Below, piece by piece: positions 57,265-64,000 of a DNA stretch of 64,000 nucleotides (position 1 is its first letter; every line of letters starts with the position of its first letter). A program made the position numbers and the translations under genes. The stretch is from JAOUEA01 sp963719165 (GTDB lineage: Bacteria > Actinomycetota > UBA4738 > HRBIN12): assembly GCA_963719165.1 (NCBI GenBank), contig CAVRAV010000001.1:1364001-1428000 (forward strand), written 5' to 3'. The notes under the pieces are model-generated. The model searched no databases. It saw only the letters and a list, made by a program, of their open reading frames with translations, and was not told the DNA's origin.

Positions 57265-57648
57265 ATGAGCGACGAAACAGTCCCCTCAAACGCGATCATG
57301 CAGCCACCTTGGTACGTTCGCGTCGCCGGGGCCCTAACCGCAGTCCTCGGAGTGATGATCACTATCTGGATGCCCTATGTGGGGCATCCTTCCCTCTCAA
57401 GGATGGTCGGAGTCGCGACCGTGCTCGGCGGGGTCGGACTCCTACTGGGACACCGATGGTCCTGGCCGTTCATCGTGTTGACCGCGATCCCCTTCTTCGT
57501 GGTCGGCATCATCTTCTTCCTTCCACCCGAGTACACGGACCCCTACGAGTTGGTCGCCCCGTGGGGCGTGCCATTCCTAGTCCTGGGGTGCTTGCTACTC
57601 GTGGGCTCGACGACGCGAGCGACCCGACGCTGGCTGATCGCCAGCTGA
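57265..57648 (+). CDS. Small membrane protein, four helices
   Basis: 127 aa with four hydrophobic segments (about 17-36, 42-60, 63-84, 95-115) and short charged ends. No family recognised. GGGGAG lies just before ATG 57265 and TACGCT a little further upstream. GC content and codon bias are lower than in the flanking long genes, compatible with acquisition. Confidence 0.72.
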   Translation: MSDETVPSNAIMQPPWYVRVAGALTAVLGVMITIWMPYVGHPSLSRMVGVATVLGGVGLLLGHRWSWPFIVLTAIPFFVVGIIFFLPPEYTDPYELVAPWGVPFLVLGCLLLVGSTTRATRRWLIAS

Positions 57649-57702
57649 GGGAGCGGGAGATGGAAATCATCCGATGGGCAAAGAGACGCTTCGCCAACCC
57701 AG

Positions 57703-58311
57703 TCACTCGGTCCTGAAGACCATGGCGGGATCATGTGTGACCCGTTGGATCCCCCTATCCAGCGCCTCGACCGAGACCTCGAACGGCTGAGCGCACTCGA
57801 AGGAAGGGTGGCGGTAGTCGAGACCCCCGGACGATCCCGTCGCGGTCTGATCGAGCCAGCGAAGAACGGGAGCGTGAGCGACGACCAGTACCGTCACCTC
57901 CGTTAGATCGAGCAAGTACCGCGCCCCGTCGAGGAACCTCTGCGCTGATGCGGCCAGGGTGACGTTCGTCCCCGGGACCACGATGTCATCGCCGTTCTCG
58001 CGCATCCAGTCGGCGAAAGCCACCACGGGGCCGTCTTCGAAGTCCCCTGCAGGTGGATCGTTGAGTTGGGGAAGCTTCAAACAGGGGAGACCGCGCCCCG
58101 CGAGCGCGATCTCAGCCGTCTCGACCGCCCTGAGCGTTTCGCTGGTGACGCAGAGGTCGAGCGGCGTGTCGATGATCGACGATCTAAGGGCTGCTGCCTG
58201 CTCCCGCCCGATGGGGGTCAGGGGCGAGGTCGTCTTCGCCGGGTCGGCGTTGATGAGCCCCTCGACGTTGTACACGCTCTCCGCGTGTCTAGAAAGGATC
58301 AGCCGCTTCAT
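57703..58311 (-). CDS. Histidine phosphatase family protein
   Basis: 202 aa. The RHA-type motif is LILSRHAESVYN; the partner Arg lies in TSETLRAVETAEIAL and the second His in VLVVAHAPVLRWL. The substrate is unknown. ATG 58311 places the motif at once; TTG 58326 adds five residues. It is distinct from the phosphatase at 31708. Confidence 0.85.
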   Translation of the reverse strand: MKRLILSRHAESVYNVEGLINADPAKTTSPLTPIGREQAAALRSSIIDTPLDLCVTSETLRAVETAEIALAGRGLPCLKLPQLNDPPAGDFEDGPVVAFADWMRENGDDIVVPGTNVTLAASAQRFLDGARYLLDLTEVTVLVVAHAPVLRWLDQTATGSSGGLDYRHPSFECAQPFEVSVEALDRGIQRVTHDPAMVFRTE

Positions 58312-58416
58312 GTTTCGGGTTGCCAAGAGGTGGCGACGATTGAGCCTAGCTCAAGTGTCGAGCACGGGTCCCTCCTGCCAGCCGAAGCCATCTGGCTGTC
58401 GGTCGAGTACAAGGGC

Positions 58417-58563
58417 ATGATGGCCCACATGGAGCGACCGCTGAGTGGAGGCGTGATCGGTGCCGTTAGGGTCGGCGAGACCGTCCGGAAGCCTGCGGGC
58501 CTTTGGACACCGACCATCCAGGCTCTGCTTGGGCATCTCAGATCAGCAGGCTTCGCGCGATGA
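58417..58563 (+). pseudogene. N-terminal fragment of a phosphotransferase (APH-like) gene
   Basis: 48 aa. LSGGVIGAVRVGETVRKPAG followed by LWTPTIQALLGHLRSAGF is the N-terminal lobe start of aminoglycoside-phosphotransferase-like proteins (GG-x-x-G-x-VRVG-x-TVR-x-P-x-G-x-WTP-x-x-x-x-LL-x-HL). The frame ends at once, and the nucleotide-binding and catalytic parts are gone. Confidence 0.6.
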
Positions 58564-58752
58564 ACATCTTCCCGATCGCGTTCCCTTAGATCACGCGAGA
58601 TGTCGTCGGGACCGACCTGGCGAAACCAGAGCTCCGCGCTCGCTACAGCCGGTTCCTCCGTGCGCTGGGTCAGCACCTCCGTAACGACCCCTGAAGAAGC
58701 GGCTCCAACAGCACGGGTTCAGCTCGCCGCAAGCTGCCTCGACGTACCGACG
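58564..58752. other. Interval with a possible C-terminal gene remnant
   Basis: A 34-codon plus-strand tail at 58590-58694 (ITRDVVGTDLAKPELRARYS, then RFLRALGQHLRNDP) looks protein-like but has no start codon and no recognised family. Nothing else is seen before the promoter at 58753. Confidence 0.35.
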
Positions 58753-58758
58753 TAGCCT
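58753..58758 (+). promoter_or_regulatory. -10 box TAGCCT, leaderless spacing
   Basis: TAGCCT lies 7 nt before ATG 58766, with no ribosome site between. Confidence 0.42.
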
Positions 58759-58765
58759 GTGGGCG

Positions 58766-60070
58766 ATGACCACCACCTTTCACGTCGTGATCCCGGACAC
58801 ATCGGGCACGCATGTATTGCTCGTCGAGGACGCGGCCGGCTGGGCGCTCCCCCGCGTGACCAGCACGCAGCTGTGGTCACTGGTGAGCTCGATCCCGACC
58901 CAGGTGCGGGCGCGATTCGGCCTCGAGGTCGTCGTCTTGAGGAGCATCGTCGTTCCGGGCGAAGGCGGCTCAGACGAGACCCCCGACGACGAGTTCCGGT
59001 TCACGGAGAACGTTGGGGAGGATCCTTCGGGCCTCGAGGGCTGGTGCACGGAGGCGGAGTTGCCCGGACTCGCGATGACCGACGAGCGCGACCGCAAAGG
59101 CGCGCTCCAGTGGTTCGCCGAGCGGCGGAGTGGGGGACCGGAGCTCCTCCAACCGTGGCAGCGCGAGGGATGGTTCGCGGTCGCTGACGCCTGGATACAC
59201 GCGATGGTGCCGGATGTGATCCGCGTCGAGCAGCACGCCAGCTGGTGCGGGTCCTCGCTGCTCCGGATCGAAACCGCTGGCGGTCGTCGCTACCTCAAGG
59301 CGGCATCGAGTTATTTCCACGGCGAGGGTGCGATGACCGCGATGCTCGCCGATCGGTTCCCCGATGTGGTCCCTCGCCCAGTCGCGATCGACACGGAACG
59401 CGGCTGGATGGTGCTGGCGGACTTCGGAGACGCACTCGTTGGCTCGGAAGCTCTCGAACATTGGGAGGGTGCGCTGGACACGATGGCATCACTCCAGCGG
59501 AACAGCCTTCGGTTCACCGACGAACTGCTCGGAGGAGGGTTGCGCGACCGACGACCAGAGGTGCTCTTGTCACAGATCCAGGCATTCGCCGACGGACATC
59601 GCGGCGTGATCCCCGACGGATACGCGCGTCGCGTGCGCGACGCCCTCCCACGGTTCGTCGAACTCTGCGCGGAACTGGGGGCAGCGCCGATCCCCGACAC
59701 GCTCGTGCACGGAGACTTCCATCCCAACAACGTCGTGATCGAGCGAGGTCGATACACGATCTTCGACTGGACCGACGCCTGCGTTGCCCATCCGTTTGTC
59801 GACCTCTTGACGTTCTTCCACACGTTCGGGCCGCCGAGCACGGACGTCGAGGTTCGGGATCGACTGCTGGGGCACTACCTCGTCGGCTGGGAGAGCCTGA
59901 TGCCCCATGACGAAGCCGAGTCGCTCTTCCGACGCACGGAGCCACTCTTGGCGATGCACCATGCGATCAGCTACCGGGAGATTTTGGACGCGCTCGATCC
60001 AACCGAACGCTGGCAGTGGGAATCCCACTTGCCGTGGTGGCTGGACAAAGCGTTGGACGGACCGACCTGA
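58766..60070 (+). CDS. NUDIX-like N-terminal domain fused to APH-type kinase
   Basis: 434 aa. Residues 1-150 have a NUDIX-like order of strands (HVLLVEDAAGWALPRVTS through EFRFTENVGE), but the catalytic NUDIX box is not intact. Residues 165-400 are an APH-family kinase fold: SSLLRIETAGGRRYLKAAS for the Lys, VHGDFHPNNVVIERGRYT for the catalytic Asp and FDWTDACVAHPFVDLL for the metal ligand. Small-molecule phosphorylation is expected. Resistance should not be assumed, since many APH-fold kinases act on metabolites. Confidence 0.82.
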   Translation: MTTTFHVVIPDTSGTHVLLVEDAAGWALPRVTSTQLWSLVSSIPTQVRARFGLEVVVLRSIVVPGEGGSDETPDDEFRFTENVGEDPSGLEGWCTEAELPGLAMTDERDRKGALQWFAERRSGGPELLQPWQREGWFAVADAWIHAMVPDVIRVEQHASWCGSSLLRIETAGGRRYLKAASSYFHGEGAMTAMLADRFPDVVPRPVAIDTERGWMVLADFGDALVGSEALEHWEGALDTMASLQRNSLRFTDELLGGGLRDRRPEVLLSQIQAFADGHRGVIPDGYARRVRDALPRFVELCAELGAAPIPDTLVHGDFHPNNVVIERGRYTIFDWTDACVAHPFVDLLTFFHTFGPPSTDVEVRDRLLGHYLVGWESLMPHDEAESLFRRTEPLLAMHHAISYREILDALDPTERWQWESHLPWWLDKALDGPT

Positions 60071-60167
60071 GGATCCGTCTGCTGCGGCGGTCGCCGGCCT
60101 CGCGCAGCTCAAGACGCCCCTCGGGTTGTCGTTCCGCGGCCGACTCGAGAGATGGCAGGATGGCTCC

Positions 60168-60573
60168 GTGGAACCACGGGCGCGGCGCCGGCTGCTCGCA
60201 CGGTCGCTCTGGGGTCTCGCCATGGCGATCGCGGTGGCGGCGCTCGTCTTCTCGGTACTCTCGCGCGACGTCCCGCAACCTGTCGGCGCGTTCGGGTTTC
60301 GCGGCTACCCGACCCTGCGGACGTTCTCGTTCGCGACCGTGGGATTGATGGTCGCCTCGCATCGACCCGAGAACCCGATCGGCCAAATCCTGCTCGTTGG
60401 CGGAGGGGTCAATGCCGCGGTGGTCCACCCGAGCATGAACTGCGCGGAATTCGCATACGCGGACGACCCGGCGCTCCCCGGAGGTGACATCGCGGCATGG
60501 GTGTCGAACTGGAACTACATCATCACAGTCGTCGCGATCCCGATCGTCCTCTTGTTGTTCCCCGAGGGCGGGT
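60168..60573 (+). pseudogene. Truncated N-terminus of a membrane sensor histidine kinase
   Basis: About 135 codons with four membrane helices. The pattern FGFRGYPTLRTFSFATVGLM, then HRPENPIGQILLVGG and IPIVLLLFPEGG, is typical of the N-terminal sensor of actinobacterial kinases. The sequence stops matching at LLLFPEGG, where a dinB fragment begins; no dimerisation or ATPase domain follows. Confidence 0.6.
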
Positions 60574-60870
60574 TCTCTCCTCGCCGAGGTCCTCGAGCGG
60601 GTCGGCCTGCCGATCACCGTGGGCGTTGCCCGGACCAAGTTCCTCGCCAAGGTGGCGAGCGGGGGTCGCGAAGCCGGACGGGCGGTTGGTGGTCCCGATC
60701 GACGGCGAGCTCGAGTTCCTGCACCCGCTGCCGGTCGAGCGTCTACGGGGTGTGGGGCCGGTGACCGCGGACAAGCTCCGCGAGCGTTCATCACCACGGT
60801 GGAGGAGGTGGCCCGGCTCGGTGAGCCCGCCTTGGTGCGGATCCTCGGCCGCGCCGCGGGGCGGCACCCC
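60574..60870 (+). pseudogene. dinB: DNA polymerase IV (dinB) fragment with two frame changes
   Basis: Three consecutive pieces match DinB: RVGLPITVGVARTKFLAKVA (to about 60663), GVAKPDGRLVVPIDGELEFL and HPLPVERLRGVGPVTADKL (to about 60787), and TTVEEVARLGEPALVRILGR (to about 60867). They are in frames 1, 2 and 1. Palm catalytic residues of the N-terminus and the little-finger domain are missing, so it is not a working polymerase. It is joined directly to a histidine-kinase fragment. Confidence 0.72.
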
Positions 60871-60923
60871 CCTCAGTTCGACTTGAGTCGCCTTTCAGCA
60901 GCGCCGATGCGGCTCTACGGCGG

Positions 60924-61007
60924 TGCCCGGGGGGGGATTCGAACCCCCACGCCCCGAAGGGCAAGCGCTTTTAAGGCGCTGTCGTCTACCGATTCCGACA
61001 CCCGGGC
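60924..61007 (-). tRNA. tRNA-Leu(TAA)
   Basis: 84 nt class II tRNA read on the minus strand. The acceptor stem starts GCCCGGG and closes with CCCGGGC, anticodon loop CTTAAAA (anticodon TAA), long variable arm CCCTTCGGGG, T-arm GGGGGTTCGAATCCCCC. The discriminator is A; CCA is not encoded. It reads the rare TTA codon, which in some high-GC Actinobacteria is used in late or regulatory genes. Such tRNA genes are also common integration sites, and the wreckage on its 3' side fits that. Confidence 0.95.
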
Positions 61008-61084
61008 TGACCACCGATGCTAGCCGGGTCCGCGCCTAGGCGGAACCACCCGGCCCCCGCACGCTGCTGTCGGGCCGCCCCGGC

Positions 61085-61090
61085 TACCAT
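61085..61090 (+). promoter_or_regulatory. -10 box TACCAT of the adenosine deaminase gene
   Basis: TACCAT lies 6 nt before ATG 61097, which favours that start over the GTG at 61094 and implies a leaderless transcript. Confidence 0.45.
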
Positions 61091-61096
61091 CGTGTG

Positions 61097-62110
61097 ATGC
61101 GCGACCTGTCCGCCCTCCCCAAAGCCGAGCTCCACATCCACCTGGAGGGTTCCCTGCGGATCGAGACCGCGTTGGAACTCGCCGACCGAGGCGGGCGCCG
61201 CGTCCCGGCCGGGCTCGTCGACGGCGCGTGGACGTTCCGCGGCCCGTCGGACTTCATCGAACAGTACGTGGGCATGTGCGGGCTCCTGAGCGAGCTCGAC
61301 GACTTCCGCCGGCTGGGGTTCGAGGTGACGCAGGATCTCGCCGCGAACGGGGTGCGCTACGCGGAGGCGGTGTTCTCTCCGTCCAACCACGCCCCCCGAT
61401 TCTCCGAGGACTGGTTCGGACCCATCGAGGCGGTGCTCGACGGCCTGGCGGCGGGCGAGCGCGCGACCGGCACGGTGGTGCGGCTGGATCCCGACATCGT
61501 GCGGGACCTCGGTGTCGAGGAGGCGGACCGGGTCCTCGATGTCGCCCTGAAGTACGCGGGGCGCGGCGTCGTGGCGCTGAACTGCGCCGGCAGCGAGCGC
61601 ACGGACATCGCCCCGTTCGCACGGCATTTCCGCGTCGCCACCGAGGCCGGGCTGCGGTCGGTTCCGCACGCCGGCGAGTGGGCGGGACCGCGCAACATCT
61701 GGTCCACGCTCGAGCACCTCCGCCCCGATCGCATCGGGCACGGTGTGAGCGCCATCGAGGACCCTGCCCTGGTCGCCGAGCTGGCCGAACGACGGATCCC
61801 TCTGGAGGTGTCGCCCGTCTCGAACGTGCGGACGGGTGTGTTCGCGTCGCTGGCCGACCACCCGTTCACGACGCTCCGCGACGCGGGCGTGATCGTGACG
61901 CTCAACTCCGACGACCCGCCGATGTTCGGCGCGTGGCTCACCGACGTGTACGAGGCGGCCCGCGACGCATGGCACCTATCCGACGAGACCCTCGCCGACA
62001 TCGCCCGCGCCGGCGTCGCGTCGTCGTTCGCCGACCCCGGGCTGAAGGCGTCGATCGACGCGGGCATCGACGCGTGGCTGGCCGGCGACCCGAACGGGCG
62101 ATCGGTATGA
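61097..62110 (+). CDS. add: Adenosine deaminase family protein
   Basis: 337 aa TIM-barrel amidohydrolase. Zinc and catalytic residues are in KAELHIHLEGSL, the RSVPHAGEWAG His-Glu, DRIGHGVSAIED and LNSDDPPMFG. The order matches adenosine and 6-aminodeoxyfutalosine deaminases; the two cannot be separated by motif alone. Its stop overlaps the next gene (ATGA), linking purine salvage or menaquinone chemistry to sugar-nucleotide synthesis in one transcript, perhaps only by chance. Confidence 0.92.
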   Translation: MRDLSALPKAELHIHLEGSLRIETALELADRGGRRVPAGLVDGAWTFRGPSDFIEQYVGMCGLLSELDDFRRLGFEVTQDLAANGVRYAEAVFSPSNHAPRFSEDWFGPIEAVLDGLAAGERATGTVVRLDPDIVRDLGVEEADRVLDVALKYAGRGVVALNCAGSERTDIAPFARHFRVATEAGLRSVPHAGEWAGPRNIWSTLEHLRPDRIGHGVSAIEDPALVAELAERRIPLEVSPVSNVRTGVFASLADHPFTTLRDAGVIVTLNSDDPPMFGAWLTDVYEAARDAWHLSDETLADIARAGVASSFADPGLKASIDAGIDAWLAGDPNGRSV

Positions 62111-63435
62111 CCGTCGAGGCGAGCACCGGCCTGGGCGCGGATCCGCTGGAGCGCCTGGCGTCTCGCATCCGCGAACGGGAGGCCGTCGCCGCGGTCGTGG
62201 GACTCGGGTACGTGGGCCTGCCGCTGCTAGTGGGCATCCACGCCGCAGGGTTCCCCGTGATCGGCGTGGACGCCGACCCCGCGAAGATCGACGCGCTGCG
62301 GGCCGGTCGCTCTCCCATCGCCGGCGTCCTGGATTCGCAGATCGACGCGCTGGATCGCGCGACCTTCGCCGGCGTTCCCGATCTGTTGCGCGACGCCGAC
62401 GTGATCGTGCTGTGCCTGCCCACGCCGCTCGCCGACGGCTCCCCCGACCTCACCATGGTCCTCACGGCGGTGGAGGAGGTCACACGCTCCCTCACGCCGG
62501 GCACGCTCGTGATCCTCGAGTCCACGACCTACCCGGGCACGACGCAGGAGCTCGTGCGGCCCATCCTGGAGTCCTCCGGCCTCGCGGCCGGCCGGGACTT
62601 CGCGCTCGGCTACTCGCCGGAACGGATCGACCCGGGAACCCGGGGCCACGGCCTTCGGGCCACGCCCAAGATCGTCTCGGGGCTCACGGAACGTTGTCGC
62701 GAGCTCGCCGCCGCGTTCTACGCGCAGGTCGTCCACACGGTGGTGACGACGTCCTCGCCGCGCGAGGCGGAGATGGCCAAGCTGATCGAGAACACGTATC
62801 GACAGGTGAACATCGCGCTCGTCAACGAGCTCGCGATCCTGGCGCGCGACCTGGACGTGGACATCTGGGAGGCGCTCACCGCCGCGGCCACCAAGCCGTT
62901 CGGCTATCAGCCGTTCTGGCCGGGTCCCGGAGTGGGCGGCCATTGCATCGCCATCGATCCCACGTACCTGAGCTGGCGAGCCGGACAACAGCTCGGTCAT
63001 CGGGTGGAGTTCATCGAGCACGCGAACGAGGTCAACAACCGGATGCCCGACTACGTGGTCGGGCGGGTGGGGGAAGCGCTGAACGACGCCGGCAAGCCCA
63101 TCATGGGATCGCGCATCCTCGGCGTCGGCGTGGCCTTCAAGCCGGGTATCGACGACCTGCGGGGCTCTCCCGCCCTCCAGGTCCTCGATCGGTTGGCGGC
63201 CAAGGGCGCCCACGTCACCTACCACGACCCCTTCGTGGATCGATGCGAGATCGGCGGCCACGCCCAGGGATCGCTCCCGCTCGATGCGGCGACCGTCGGC
63301 GGCCAGGACCTCGTGGCGATCCTGACGCCCCACCCGGGGTTGGACGTGCCCGACCTCGTGCATGCGGCTGCGTTGGTGTTCGACGCGCGGGGGGCGACCC
63401 AGGGCATCGACGCGCCGCACGTGATCCGGCTCTGA
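62107..63435 (+). CDS. UDP-sugar (N-acetylhexosamine) 6-dehydrogenase, WecC/WbpA-like
   Basis: 442 aa NAD-dependent dehydrogenase making UDP-uronic acids. The NAD domain has VVGLGYVGLPLLVGIHAAGF, then VLCLPTPL and ILESTTYPGTT. The catalytic Cys is in PGPGVGGHCIAIDP, whose GGHCIxIDP form is typical of UDP-GlcNAc/ManNAc dehydrogenases, not of UDP-glucose dehydrogenase. The C-terminal domain has VAFKPGIDDLRGSPAL. The product UDP-ManNAcA or UDP-GlcNAcA could be the donor for the WecG/TagA-type transferase at 16.7 kb, although the genes are 45 kb apart. Confidence 0.93.
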   Translation: MTVEASTGLGADPLERLASRIREREAVAAVVGLGYVGLPLLVGIHAAGFPVIGVDADPAKIDALRAGRSPIAGVLDSQIDALDRATFAGVPDLLRDADVIVLCLPTPLADGSPDLTMVLTAVEEVTRSLTPGTLVILESTTYPGTTQELVRPILESSGLAAGRDFALGYSPERIDPGTRGHGLRATPKIVSGLTERCRELAAAFYAQVVHTVVTTSSPREAEMAKLIENTYRQVNIALVNELAILARDLDVDIWEALTAAATKPFGYQPFWPGPGVGGHCIAIDPTYLSWRAGQQLGHRVEFIEHANEVNNRMPDYVVGRVGEALNDAGKPIMGSRILGVGVAFKPGIDDLRGSPALQVLDRLAAKGAHVTYHDPFVDRCEIGGHAQGSLPLDAATVGGQDLVAILTPHPGLDVPDLVHAAALVFDARGATQGIDAPHVIRL

Positions 63436-63438
63436 GGC

Positions 63439-64000
63439 TCAGGACTCCGTGATCGTCACCTTGTCCATGTACACGGCCTGCTTGGGTTCCTGTGCCGCGA
63501 TGTCGCCGCCCTTCGCCGCTTTCGGGTCCATGACCGGGAGGGCCTGGATCGTGCGCGCCACGTCGAGCCCTCCCGTGACGTGGCCGAAGATCGTGTAGTT
63601 GGGGTTCGCGTCGAGGTGGGTCCCGTTGGGCCCGCTGATGATGAAGAACTGGCTGCCGCCGCTGTTTGGGGCCTGCCCCTTCGCCATCGCGAACGTGCCG
63701 GCAACGTAGGATTCGTCGCCGGTCAGCTCGTCGGGGATGTTGTAGCCGGGACCGCCGCTGCCGGTCTCCGTCGGGTCGCCGCCCTGGATGACGTCGATGG
63801 AGGTGTCCAGCCTCGTGAAGAACTGCCCGTCGAAGAACCCCTTGCGCGCCAAGAACACGAAACTGTCCACGGTCTGGGGCGCGCGGCTCGGATCGAGCTC
63901 GATCGTGATGGTGCCACAGGACGTGACCATGGTGGCCGTGTAGGTCTTCTTCGGGTCGATCGTCATGGGCGGCGGACCGGCGAACTGCGGCTTGGGCTTG
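63439..64000 (-). CDS. Peptidyl-prolyl isomerase, cyclophilin type, probably membrane-anchored (5' end outside window)
   Basis: At least 186 codons. The frame runs off the right edge upstream of ATG 63966, with KPKPQFAGPPP preceding MTIDPKKTYTATM. That Pro-rich linker before the cyclophilin domain is typical of secreted or anchored actinobacterial cyclophilins, so the true start lies outside. Domain features: VTSCGTITIELDPSRAPQTV, FFTRLDTSIDVIQGGDP, FAMAKGQAPNSGGSQFFI and NYTIFGHV. It differs from the cytoplasmic cyclophilin at 33809. Confidence 0.9.
   Translation of the reverse strand, partial: KPKPQFAGPPPMTIDPKKTYTATMVTSCGTITIELDPSRAPQTVDSFVFLARKGFFDGQFFTRLDTSIDVIQGGDPTETGSGGPGYNIPDELTGDESYVAGTFAMAKGQAPNSGGSQFFIISGPNGTHLDANPNYTIFGHVTGGLDVARTIQALPVMDPKAAKGGDIAAQEPKQAVYMDKVTITES

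Noticed and set aside
57959..58420. 153-codon plus-strand frame
   Set aside because: It is antisense to the histidine phosphatase gene, whose motifs are intact; Ser/Arg-rich shadow.
58590..58694. Calling the 34-codon tail a gene
   Set aside because: It has no start codon and no family match; reported only as a possible remnant.
60924..61007. tRNA-Sec that would support the selenoprotein
   Set aside because: The only tRNA in the window has anticodon TAA and ordinary tRNA-Leu geometry, not TCA with an extended acceptor stem.

Overview
The window is GC-rich, dense, and rich in GTG and TTG starts. Its gene content (Flp/Tad pilus operon, DesA-type acyl-ACP desaturase, MPT53-like secreted thioredoxin, an LAXTG-like sorting signal, TANNNT -10 boxes placed 6-8 nt before start codons) suggests an Actinomycetota chromosome, probably from a little-studied or uncultured lineage. 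The phylum is an inference; no rRNA is present. At least seven otherwise intact genes carry one single-base frameshift, which points to indel errors in the assembly more than to decay.

Layout. 1-5 kb: a membrane-anchored PQQ-like propeller (runs off the left edge), prephenate dehydratase, a DUF4012 protein and a small wall-sorted protein. 5-14 kb: a polyprenyl-phosphate sugar transferase, then a compact Flp/Tad operon (pilin, cpaE/tadZ, cpaF/tadA, tadB, tadC, all on the minus strand) headed by three tandem LuxR-type regulators, two with damaged receiver domains. 14-31.5 kb: a YyaL-like protein and Bcp peroxiredoxin, then a surface-glycan region. That region holds a WecG/TagA transferase, GT2 and GT4 transferases, a Wzy-like polymerase, a Wzz/BY-kinase copolymerase, four different sulfotransferases, two secreted metallophosphoesterase-like proteins with altered metal motifs, and two beta-propellers. 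Together they suggest a sulfated exopolysaccharide or cell-wall glycan; no flippase is visible.

31.7-41.3 kb: housekeeping and transport genes (histidine phosphatase, CPA2 antiporter, cyclophilin, GNAT, ferritin-like protein, TypA) and a PotD-PotB-PotC importer without an ATPase gene. 41.3-46.4 kb: a secreted thioredoxin with an in-frame TGA at the first position of its CxxC motif (candidate selenoprotein), an L,D-transpeptidase, a DinB/ClbS-like protein, a glycosyltransferase and a secreted HEXXH metalloprotease. 46.4-51 kb: a lipid-modification cluster (acyl-ACP desaturase; FAD oxidoreductase, DUF1365 and cyclopropane synthase as a coupled operon). 51-56.7 kb: an orphan type IV pilin, a Tat-exported DUF1800/DUF1501 pair and a prolyl oligopeptidase.

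57-60.9 kb is a zone of gene wreckage (IS256 transposase tail, kinase N-terminus, a histidine-kinase head fused to a dinB fragment) around a NUDIX-like/APH fusion, ending at tRNA-Leu(TAA). 61-64 kb: adenosine deaminase, a nucleotide-sugar dehydrogenase that could feed glycan synthesis, and a second cyclophilin that runs off the right edge.

The most notable lead is the candidate selenothioredoxin at 41316-41870. Others are the sulfotransferase-rich glycan region with its degenerate phosphoesterases, a set of apparently leaderless promoters, and three convergent gene pairs whose stop codons share one CTAG tetranucleotide.
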